A stretch of 64,000 nucleotides of DNA from Prorocentrum cordatum (Eukaryota > Sar > Dinophyceae > Prorocentrales > Prorocentraceae): positions 18,973-82,972 of the forward strand of contig CAUYUJ010003018.1 in NCBI GenBank assembly GCA_963575745.1. The letters are read 5' to 3'. Below, one piece after another: positions 56,262 to 64,000 of the stretch (positions within the stretch are counted from its first letter, which is position 1; each line of letters starts with the position of its first letter). Both the position numbers and the translations under genes were made by a program. The notes below the pieces were generated by a model, which was given only the letters and a program-made list of their open reading frames with translations, was not told the DNA's origin and did no database searches.

Positions 56262-57010
56262 AGAAGAACGCCTCCGTCACAGACGAGAGTATATCATTTT
56301 TTCCTTTAGAGAAGTTTGACCGTGTTACGAGTTCAGGTCCGAGGGCCAAGTTTTTGAAATCTGGAGGTTGGCACGCGTGGCAAGAGTTAGGTAACGATCG
56401 CGCGCGATGCCTCAGATGTTTAACCCTCGCTAGAGACCAGGACTCCAGACCCATGATAGGCTGTAAAGGCATGAGTAGGACCTTGAAGCGAACACTCGAC
56501 ATGTCTCTTGGCCACACCCTCGCACACTGTACTGTTGTTCGAGGGACGGAGCAGAAGGTTTTGTTTTTCTGCACGGTCTGCGGGGCCTATTCCACCCGCA
56601 GATGCAGACTCTCAGGCCGAGAGTGCCAGCAACGAAAGCTTGCTGGAGGTGCCACGAGTCTAAGACGCATCTACGACGGTCTTTTCCCTCAAGCCAACGT
56701 GCAGGCTGAGGTTTCGACAACTTCTCGGAGAGGAGTTGCCAATCTGTGTTACGCTGCCGCGTTGCCCCCGCCCGAGGAGGTCACGCTGCACCAGCCTGCG
56801 ATGACAGGCCTCATCCAGACGGACGGGATGCGTGTGATCAGCCAGCGTGTTCTGGCCAGAGAGGAAGCTGCTAGGGCAGCTGCCTCCTCAAGCACGTAGG
56901 TTTAAACAAACATGGTTCGGCCCCTAGGGGACAAAAAAAACACAGACGAGAGTAGCAAGGAGGAAACGGGGGGTGACTCGGCGGCTCAGCTGTCCGAGCC
57001 ATATCAACCG
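56262..57010 (+). other. Zinc-binding module inserted in the RT / RNase H connection
   Basis: Between YLGC.H and YDM..F, which I expect to be close together in copia pol, about 250 codons are inserted in frame. They contain a tryptophan/histidine start (GWHAW), CLRC, a later C, GHTLAHC, FFCTVCGAYS and another C pair, then a GGATSLRRIYDGLFP end. This pattern (paired C-x2-C knuckles with a conserved G-H-T-L and CGAY) looks like a zinc-ribbon module that I believe recurs in other dinoflagellate proteins. The segment ends in TAG and TAA (56897, 56903), and a new ATG follows at 56912. It could be a captured host domain, a nested insertion, or a normal but unusual part of this pol. Confidence 0.5.
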
Positions 57011-58184
57011 AGAGAGTCGAAACTAGTCCAAGTCATAGAGTATGACATGACAGAGTTCTGTGAGTCCTGTGTTACACTATATGCACAACTTACGGACTCT
57101 GATCCAGCTACTTACCCGGCAGCGGGAACCCCGTTTGGCCCTGATTTCACAGACTTTGAGGATGGCCAAGGCGGCCCCAGAGGCGAGGTTTACTCCCCGG
57201 CTGAGGAGGCCATAGCGACAGCATTACGCATCAACGTTGAGTCAGGCCTTCCTGACCAGAAACTAGAAGTTCTCGGCCTTGACGCCGCAGCAGCGAGCCC
57301 TGATGACCCAGAGCCACCGACGCAGTCGGGTGTGCTTCAACCTATTGCAGCAAAGGTCTTGATGAAAATACTTTATGCAGCGAGAATGGCCAGATATGGC
57401 TTGCTTCGTGCTGTATGTCAAACTGCCAGTTGTACTCCCAAATGGACAGACCAACAAGGCATGGATCTTTTCCGCCTCAGATGTTATATCAAATGTACCT
57501 CCCACTGCCGCATGACTTCGTGGGCGGGTGACAAAAAGGAAGATGTCATGTTAAAACAATATTCTGACGCAGATCTCGCAAGTGACATTCGCACGCATCG
57601 AAGCACGAGTGCCAGTTTTCAGGCCATTTGGGGCCCATGCACAAGAGCTGGACAGTCTATGGGATCGCAACGAGAGACATGCGTTTCCCACAGTACACTT
57701 GAGGCAGATATTGTCGCTGCTGACCTTGCTTAGCGCAAAGAACTGCTAGCAGCACTGCCGCTTTGGGAGGTACTGCTCGACAGACCAGTACGATGTCTGT
57801 TCTTAGAAGATAATCAAGCAGTTTGTAAAGTCATCAAGGCAGGCGGGTCAATGAAACTCATGCATCTACCGAGAACACATCGGATTGATGTTGCAGCTGT
57901 GTCCGAACAGTTTTCTCGCGGCCTTGTTGAGCTACAGTATGGAAGAACTCAAAGTGAGGCTGCCGACATTGGAACCAAGAGGTTCACTCACCCATTGGCT
58001 TGGGTTATAGTTCTATACCTTGTCAACATTGTTGCACCCAAACTCTGGGCCGCTAAGCGGTGCCAAGATTATCTAGACTCGATGTTTTCAGACGGACTTC
58101 CCCTGAAACCCGGAGGGATTTTGAAGCCCCGCTTAGGCCCTAGTTCGGCCTTGCGGAGAGGAGCTGTTATACCCAGTAAAAAAG

Positions 58185-59586
58185 ATGAATAACAAGAAGA
58201 AGCGCCCCAATAAGGGTAAACCCGTTGTGGCCGCCCCCAGCAAAGCCGCGGTGGCATGCGCCCCCAGCGTAGCTGCGATTGCGAACGCGTCCAGCTTAGC
58301 CGTGGACGCAGGCAACACTACTCCAATAATGACCGAAGAAGGTTACAGCAGAAGCTCCGAGAAAACCAGAACGGTGGAGAACATAACTACGAAAAGTTCA
58401 GATCGTGAAATGAAAGCAATGCTTGACATGACGGACAGTGAAACTGAGTCAGATCCTTCGATATTGCAGAAGAATACGGAAGATATTCCTGGTCATAACC
58501 TTCTTATTTCTCATCCTCCGCCTGCTGGGGCTGCCATTTTTCTTAACAAAAAGGATATGTGGACAAAACGAGGACAGAGTTTGAAACGATGGCATTTCGT
58601 TCCGAGACTTGTTACGTTTATGCCCGCAATCGGTGATTGTCCCGTCGACCCGGAAAAGTTAGATGATAGGCGTCGCGCCTATGCCGTTAATAGCCAGCAA
58701 GGTTTGACGGTTGATCGCATTGATAATTGGCGTGGCGAAGAGAGTAAATATCATCACCCATTTGAACATAACTCGAATGGCGATTCCAGCGATGGTGATT
58801 ATTGCCCGAGTAGATGGACCAGATACACAGAGTTCTGGATCCGAGAAGATTGCGCCCCGGCCACTCAGTGGACCGGGAAAAGGCTCTTGTTAGAATACTG
58901 TTGTGGCCCTCAGGGCAGGATAGGAGACCCAAAGAATTTGGTTGACAACTCGTGCACGGTGACTCGATACACTGAGTTCGAAGATATGAGGACGGATGAG
59001 GGACTTAGGCTAGCTTTGAACGATGTTAAAACCTTCAACGGAAAACATACTACGCTGTGGGGTTCTACGCCTTGCACGGGAGGTTCTCCCTGGCAATGTG
59101 TGAACGAAGCGCATCATTTTCGTATTGGAAATCATAGAGCGATGCGTAGGCTTCGTGGTATTCGGACTGACTTCAGATACTTGTTTTGGAATTTCCGCGA
59201 GATTGCCCGCGCTGTGCACAAAACGGGGGGCATTGTTTGCGTTGAGTGGCTCACCCAGTGCAATTATTGGAGAGACCCTCAAGTAAAAGACTTCATGAGA
59301 GACTTAGAGTTTGTTAAGACGGCATTGCATAGATGTGCATATGGGTTAAAGGATAGCAAGGGTAATTTCATGAAAAAAGCCCTCGACGATAGCTTCTACC
59401 TCCTCTGACGTTGCGGAGGGACTTGAGCGCATATGCGACGGCACGCACGAGCATGTTGAGGCTAGAGGACGCGAATGCAAGAGTGCAGAACATTACACAG
59501 ATGCTTTCGCTAAGCAGGTCCATCTTGTCATTGCTCGAGCTGCAGAGATCTTTGTCGTCTCGTCGTCGTCCTGTCTCCTCCTCTGA
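58185..59586 (+). pseudogene. Methyltransferase-like accessory ORF of the retroelement
   Basis: The ATG lies in ATGAATAA, so the start overlaps the pol stop codon, a layout used for coupled termination-reinitiation. After a basic Ala/Lys-rich N-terminus, the conserved part has LLEYCCGPQ (about 58884-58910; like the glycine-rich SAM loop, motif I), LWGSTPCTGGSPWQ (about 59056-59100; like the PC catalytic motif IV of C5-cytosine methyltransferases) and CVEWLTQCNYW (about 59240-59270; near motif VI ENV, with E retained). The frame ends at 59408. A +1 shift at an A run (about 59369-59375) continues into ICDGTHEHVEARG and YTDAFAKQVH, ending at TGA 59584. I recall this CDG-HEH-YTD ending from other dinoflagellate proteins. 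DNA or other methyltransferase activity is an inference from three short motifs; motifs VIII-X were not found. The frameshift is real, or a homopolymer assembly error. Confidence 0.55.
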
Positions 59587-60711
59587 TCACGTTTGTGCCG
59601 CTGCCGTTTCGTCTCTAGAGCTTGCGCGGGCTGCCCCGCGGCCGGCCCCCCTTCGGATCGAGTGGTCGCTCTGCGGTGACTACGCGAGCCTTGCCTGCCG
59701 CGGCCCCCGCGCGCCCGAGAGAGCATCGACCAAACCCATGTGTCGACCGTTGGGTGACCCAGCGGTTAAGCCGTCAGGGGAGGACGTTGTTTCGATCTGC
59801 TCAGACGATATCATAGACGACCTCGTCTCCGACTCACTCGAGGCGGAAAATCCAGGGAGTGAGATCAAAGAGAATGTTCCTCCCGCCACAATTCGAAAGG
59901 CCACCCCACCGGCTCAGCCGCGCGGGGAGGCTTGCCCACCGGCACAGCCGGGCGGGAACGAGGCTAGCGACTTTAGCCCGAATGATGTAGTATTTGATGA
60001 AGACATCGAAATGGAAGCTGGCGTTGAGATTCGCGGAGAGGAAGTAATTGCTCGTAAAAGGGCAGCAGAAGCAGCCTTCCAAGATGGCCAGCCCGCAAAC
60101 AAAGCAGCCAACCCCGGTACAGGATGCATCGATTCCTGGAAGGAAAGTCCAACCTTTCGATGCTTTTCTGACAAACTGAGAGAGTGGCCTCGATTGGTGC
60201 CTACCGGGGCAGTCAAATTTGCACCTAAGAAAGGGTGGAGTTGGCGCTACACAGTGTGGAGGCATGACATAATGCATGTGCGGAACGACAAAGTCGTGAC
60301 CGCGCTGAAGGCAGACCTGGATGCAACATCACAGACGATCTTTCAACGTCTGTACTCTCAGGTTTCGTAAGATCCGTGGACAGTACACTGGACAACGTTC
60401 GAGCGAAAGGCAACATGCCGTTCCGATTGCGCTCCCCCTGATCTGGGCCAAATCCCCGTCGGTGCGTTCTTTCAGATGCACCCCGATGAAAAAACGAAAT
60501 TAGTTAGTAAGGCGTGCACGAACCCGCCAGGGGGGTCTCGTCATGCAGTTCGAACGCTCGAGAAAGGAGAAGTCATTGGTCCCACTGTCGGCCCAGCTGT
60601 TCGGTGTGAGACTATCTATGGAGACTTCGTGAGTGTCCCAGTGATAGACATCTGGACGGAAGGACCCCCTGAGGTCTGGGTGAACATCTGGGGCCCTTCT
60701 CCTCGAAAGCC

Positions 60712-60735
60712 TCCCCGTGGCTCAGCCACCAGGGA
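60712..60735. repeat. Two-part mini-hairpin with TCA loop
   Basis: Inner GTGGC-TCA-GCCAC and outer TCCC/GGGA, with bulges. Reads RGSATRDG in the last accessory ORF. Confidence 0.8.
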
Positions 60736-61164
60736 CGGTTGGGGGGCGATGTTTGCTCGTCCCGTGATCAAAGGTTTGCATCATACACCAGTGCATGTTG
60801 TCGAGGAGGCTCTTACTGCCACTGCAAAAGCGAACTATTTTGAGACCTTTTCAACGGGCGATTCATTGGCGCAAAAGGCAGCGCCCGCGGAAGAGACCGC
60901 AGAACCTTGATACATGGTTTGCCAAAGACGGCCTCGACCCAGAGGCCGAAGAGCAGTCGCCGCCGAAGAAGCCGCGGACGACGGAGGAGGCACCGAACGA
61001 CTCAGTCGCTTCGGTCAGCCAACATGTCGCCTCGTACGGCAACCAGCCCTCTTTGGGCAGCCCTGGAGCCGGACAGCAGGCGGCCGGCGGATCATCCGCC
61101 GACCCGACCTCGGGCCATACTGACCCTCCCGGTGCAGCCAGTGGGGGAACTGGTGGCGGCTCAC

Positions 61165-61183
61165 CCACCGGCTCAGCCGGTGG
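61165..61183. repeat. Perfect 8-bp mini-hairpin with TCA loop
   Basis: Arm CCACCGGC, loop TCA, then GCCGGTGG. A second hairpin (CGGCGGAT-C-ATCCGCCG) lies about 80 bp upstream. Confidence 0.85.
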
Positions 61184-61451
61184 CGGTGGAGCTCCTCCAG
61201 GATCAGGTGGATCTTCTTCGGAAGCTAATCCACCCGCTCACCCCTCCTCAGGAGGTGGTGGAGGGGGCGGACCGCCCGATTCGGGTCCAACTGCAGCCGA
61301 AGCTGAGCCTGATGACCCGCCATGCATTGGGCGAGTATCTACGGACGCAAGGAGATTTCGCGGCTGATCCCAGGGCCCCCACGAACGACTGGCAGGAGAA
61401 GGTGGAAGAGATTTTCGATGTTTATATCGGGGTCACAGACCCAATAACGAA

Positions 61452-62238
61452 GGCCCCAGTGGCAGGGTCCGCATGGCGGCCCCGCCCCATTTTGGCGCAC
61501 CCCTCACACGGTTCGTGGCCCCATAGGGAGCTCCACCGAAGGCCCCAGTAGCAGGGTCCGCATGGTGGCCCCGTATTTTGGCGCACCCCTCACGCGGTTC
61601 GTGGCCCCATAGGGAGCTCCACCGAAGGCCCCAGTAGCAGGGTCCGCATGGCGGCCCCGCATTTTGGCGCACCCCTCACACGGTTCGTGGCCCCATAGGG
61701 AGCTCCACCGAAGGCCCCAGTGGCAGGGTCCGCATGGCGGCCCCGCCCCATTTTGGCGCACCCCTCACGCGGCTCGTGGCCCCATAGGGAGCTCCACCGA
61801 AGGCCCCAGTGGCAGGGTCCGCATGGCGGCCCCGCATTTTGGCCCGCCCTCACACTGCTCGTGGCCCCATAGGGAGCTCCACCGAAGGCCCCAGTGGCAG
61901 CGTCCACATGGCGGCCCCGCATTTTGGCGCACCCCTCACACGGTTCGTGGCCCCATAGGGAGCTCCACCGAAGGCCCCAGTGGCAGGGTCCGCATGGCGG
62001 TCCCGCCCCATTTTGGCGCACCCCTCACACGGTTCGTGGCCCCATAGGGAACTCCGCCGAAGGCCCCAATGGCAGGGTCCGCATGGCGGCCCCGCCCCAT
62101 TTTGGCGCACCCCTCACACGGCTCGTGGCCCCATAGGGAGCTCCACCGAAGGCCCCAGTGGCAGGGTCCGCATGGCGGCCCCGCCCCATTTTGGCGCACC
62201 CCTCACACGGTTCGTGGCCCCATAGGGAGCTCCACCGA
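61452..62238. repeat. 86/89-bp tandem array, block 1
   Basis: About nine units contain GGCCCCAGTGGCAGGGTCC, CATTTTGGCGCACCCCTCAC and CATAGGGAGCTCCACCGAA. Units are 89 bp, or 86 bp when one CCC is missing (GCCCCGCATTTT instead of GCCCCGCCCCATTTT). Copies are 95% or more alike by eye. The array begins inside the last accessory ORF, so its open frames on both strands are repeat artefacts. Confidence 0.95.
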
Positions 62239-62451
62239 AGATGATGCCCACAATTGCGGTATTAGCACTTGCTTATGGTTGGGTCTTTCGCCAGGCTAAT
62301 TTTTCCCAACCATCCTGTGGTGTTGTGTCCTCGTTTTGAAGAGACGGTGCCCCGCGTTCCTCCTCCTTCCTCCCGCTGCCCCCTCCCTCCTCCCCCTTCT
62401 CCCTCCCCCTTGCCTCTGCCCTCCGCGTGTCTCTGTTTCGGCACATCCTCC
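62239..62451. repeat. Array tail copy 1 and interruption
   Basis: GATGATGCCCACAATTGCGG and TTGCTTATGGTTGGGTCTTT (62239-62304) occur again at 63462-63527 right after block 2. The remaining part to 62451 is pyrimidine-rich and single copy. Confidence 0.85.
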
Positions 62452-63461
62452 ACGCGCTCCGTGGCCCCATAGGGAGCTCCACCGAAGGCCCCAGTGGCAG
62501 GGTCCGCATGGCGGCCCCGCATTTTGGCGCACCCCTCACACGGTTCGTGGCCCCATAGGGAGCTCCACCGAAGGCCCCAGTGGCAGGGTCCGCATGGCGG
62601 CCCCGCCCCATTTTGGCGCACCCCTCACGCGGCTCGTGGCCCCATAGGGAGCTCCACCGAAGGCCCCAGTGGCAGGGTCCGCATGGCGGCCCCGCATTTT
62701 GGCGCACCCCTCACACGGTTCGTGGCCCCATATGGAGTTCCACCGACGGCCCCAGTGGCAGGGTCCGCATGGCGGCCCCGCTCCATTTTTGGCGCACCCC
62801 TCACGCGGTTCGTGGCCCCATAGGGAGCTCCACCGAAGGCCTCAGTGGCAGGGTCCGCATGGCGGCCCCGCATTTTGGCGCACCCCTCACACGGTTCGTG
62901 GCCTCATAGGGAGCTCCACCGAAGGCTCAGTGCAGGAAGGGTCAGCACGGCGGGCCCCGCATGTTGGCGCACCCCGCACCACGGTTTCGTGCCCCAAGGG
63001 AGCTCCACCGAAGGGCACCAGTGGCAAGGAGTCCGCATGGCGGCCCCGCCCCCATTTTGGCACACCCCTCACGCGGCTTCGTGGCCACGTAGGGAAGCCT
63101 CCAAAACGAAGGCCCCCGTGCAGGGTCCGCATGGCGGCCCCGCATTTTGGCGCACCCCTCACACGGTTCGTGGCCCCATAGGGAGTTCCACCGACGGCCC
63201 CAGTGGCAGGGTCCGCATGGCGGCCCCGCTCCATTTTGGCGCACCCTTCGCGCGCTTCGTGGCCCCATAGGGAGCTCCACCGAAGGCCCCAGTGGCAGGG
63301 TCCGCATGGCGGCCCCGCCCCATTTTGGCGCACCCCTCACGCGGCTCGTGGCCCCATAGGGAGCTCCACCGAAGGCGCCAGTGGCAGGGTCAGCATGGCG
63401 GCCCCGCTCCATTTTGGCGCATCCCTCACACGGTTCGTGGCCACATAGGGAGCTCCACCGA
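62452..63461. repeat. 86/89-bp tandem array, block 2
   Basis: About eleven to twelve units of the same array resume inside a unit (CTCCGTGGCCCCATAGGGAG). The units at about 62930-63120 are more divergent, with several one-base insertions (e.g. GGGCACCAGTGGCAAGGAG). The rest are near identical. Confidence 0.95.
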
Positions 63462-64000
63462 AGATGATGCCCACAATTGCGGCATTAACAATTGCTTATG
63501 GTTGGGTCTTTCGCCGGGCTAATTCTATGCTTTTGTTTCGGTACGTCCACCTTTTGGCCGGGACTCTCTCAGATGGCGAATTTCCAACATCGCAGGGAAT
63601 AGAAATCACACAAACAACAGGGACAAACAGCACAAAATAGCCATGACAACATTTGCGGAAAGACTGTTTTCATAAGTTTCAGCGGGTCCCAACCTAAATG
63701 AAATGATGACTGTGTTTACAAGCATATAGTTTCATGTTGTTTAATTGGTTAAGCAATGGGACCCGGTATTCATGTGTTATTGCACAGGGACCATTGAGGT
63801 GTAGATTGTTTCCGAGAACCCATCATTTCAAGTAACCACAATATGTGCCAGCAACGCCGTTGGGAACCAATGAAACATATGAGACTGAACGTTCTTCCAC
63901 AAGTCGTGAATGTGATGTGTTATGCGTTTTTTGTTTTCAACCGTTTTTTTGTTGCTTGGGGTCTTGTACTTTGGGTCGGAGTGTTCAAATTGTCGAACTG
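63462..64000. other. Array tail copy 2 and unassigned AT-richer DNA
   Basis: The tail (63462-63527) repeats 62239-62304. The following sequence to the window end is AT-richer, without an open frame of note. It does not resemble 46841-47048, so I cannot call a 3-prime LTR. Confidence 0.5.

Larger units (their letters stand above)
54506..58192 (+). pseudogene. Reverse transcriptase - RNase H region, one frame with in-frame stops
   Basis: A single reading frame covers the region, interrupted only by TGA 55832, TAA 56111, TAG 56897, TAA 56903 and TAG 57731. After an acidic linker, RT starts about 55430. It has KGRVVLDG, QADARQAYTQSKL, LYGHPISGGYWE and the catalytic ICVDDF box (VDD at 56048). YLGC (about 56172) is followed by an inserted zinc-binding segment. 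The copia connection then resumes with VIEYDMTEF, ILYAARMARY and the RNase H signatures SDADLASD, HRSTSASF, LEDNQAV, RTHRID and QSEAADIGTKRF. The TGA at 55832 stands where copia proteins have Trp (T-W-V). The enzyme copies element RNA into DNA and degrades the template. The pol end overlaps the next ORF by 8 nt. Confidence 0.85.
59738..61440 (+). pseudogene. Last accessory ORF, unknown, with NLS-like motif
   Basis: From the ATG at 59738 one frame runs through a TAA at 60368 to TGA 60908. The two sides read as one protein (acidic linker, then KESPTFRCFSDKLREWPRL, WSWRYTVWRHD, and after the stop LEKGEVIGPTVGP and WVNIWGPSPRKPPRG). The continuation is in other frames: one with SPPKKPRTTEE (a classical basic NLS-like cluster) and a Gly/Ser/Pro-rich linker, and after about 61310 another with NDWQEKVEEIFDVYIGV, which then runs into the tandem array. 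No known domain is recognised. Tracts such as PPAQPRG and PPAQPGG coincide with the element's GGC-TMA-GCC hairpins. A nuclear role would fit an integration or DNA-modifying partner, but that is speculation. Confidence 0.45.
47049..61445 (+). mobile_element. Large, decayed Ty1/copia-like retroelement with accessory ORFs
   Basis: Order on the plus strand: ORF A, ORF B (zinc/coiled coil), Gag with CCCH fingers, protease, integrase, RT, RNase H, methyltransferase-like ORF, last accessory ORF. Integrase before RT defines the Ty1/copia (Pseudoviridae-type) arrangement. In-frame stops are at 49816, 51358, 53650, 55832, 56111, 56897, 56903, 57731 and 60368. Frameshifts are near 50919, 51410, 52625, 54150, 54500, 59372 and 61310. 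LTRs were not found; the element may be truncated at both ends or the 3-prime LTR may lie beyond the tandem array. Whether the first two ORFs and the last one belong to the element is inferred from strand, spacing, shared hairpins and lack of other genes. Confidence 0.8.

Noticed and set aside
53650-57733. Reassigned stop codons in this organism
   Set aside because: All three stop types occur inside the element, and intact ORFs elsewhere end normally with them.
61452-63461. Many MAGSAWRP-type ORFs in the tandem array
   Set aside because: They are the same repeat unit read through in frames without stops, on both strands.
46841-64000. LTR pair for the retroelement
   Set aside because: The 46841-47048 leader and the last 500 bases of the window share no visible similarity, and no primer-binding site or polypurine tract could be fixed.

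Overview
The window is nuclear DNA from a dinoflagellate. The strongest evidence is a complete 22-nt dinoflagellate spliced-leader sequence at 40630-40651, directly upstream of a GC-rich intronless ORF. Supporting evidence is a Ty1/copia-type polyprotein with dinoflagellate-style LYGHP and YDM...CV motifs, a small split gene with relaxed splice sites, GC-rich coding DNA, and extreme repeat density. The species cannot be fixed from this sequence.

Layout. 1-23.5 kb is almost gene-free. It is a patchwork of purine (GGA) tracts, a two-copy MITE (371-540, 13991-14164), CTTGGGGCC minisatellites, GAC/GAT trinucleotide arrays, a 770-bp T/G tract, short tandem duplications and TATG/GTAT arrays. At about 23.5-24.8 kb there is one plausible small multi-exon gene on the plus strand. 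29.1-34.5 kb is consecutive simple and satellite DNA: a poly-C block, a (TAC)n block, then about 4.2 kb of a 22-bp satellite in two subfamilies. 34.9-45.5 kb is built from dispersed, regularly spaced 20-bp motifs (core GACATCCTC), a 1.65-kb segmental duplication (35.8-37.46 kb and 38.5-40.19 kb), a triplicated cassette carrying a perfect 20-bp hairpin, and arrays of a TGCCGTGCTCC unit arranged head to head. Within this lies the spliced-leader-tagged retrogene (40630 to about 42.2 kb).

47.0-61.4 kb is one large, decayed retroelement, all on the plus strand: two upstream ORFs (one TRIM-like, with zinc fingers around a coiled coil), Gag with CCCH fingers, an aspartic protease with a DTG motif, a DD-E integrase, reverse transcriptase (VDD) and RNase H. 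Three things are unusual. A zinc-binding module lies inside the RT/RNase H connection. A methyltransferase-like ORF starts in an ATGAATAA overlap with the pol stop. A further accessory ORF with an NLS-like motif follows. The pol frame survives across several in-frame stops; the frameshifts I could localise lie at or next to short homopolymer runs. Hairpins with a GGC-TMA-GCC core are scattered through the element. 61.45-63.46 kb is an 86/89-bp tandem array in two blocks, each followed by the same tail sequence. I found no LTRs.

Most long open frames elsewhere in the window come from microsatellites and are not annotated as genes.
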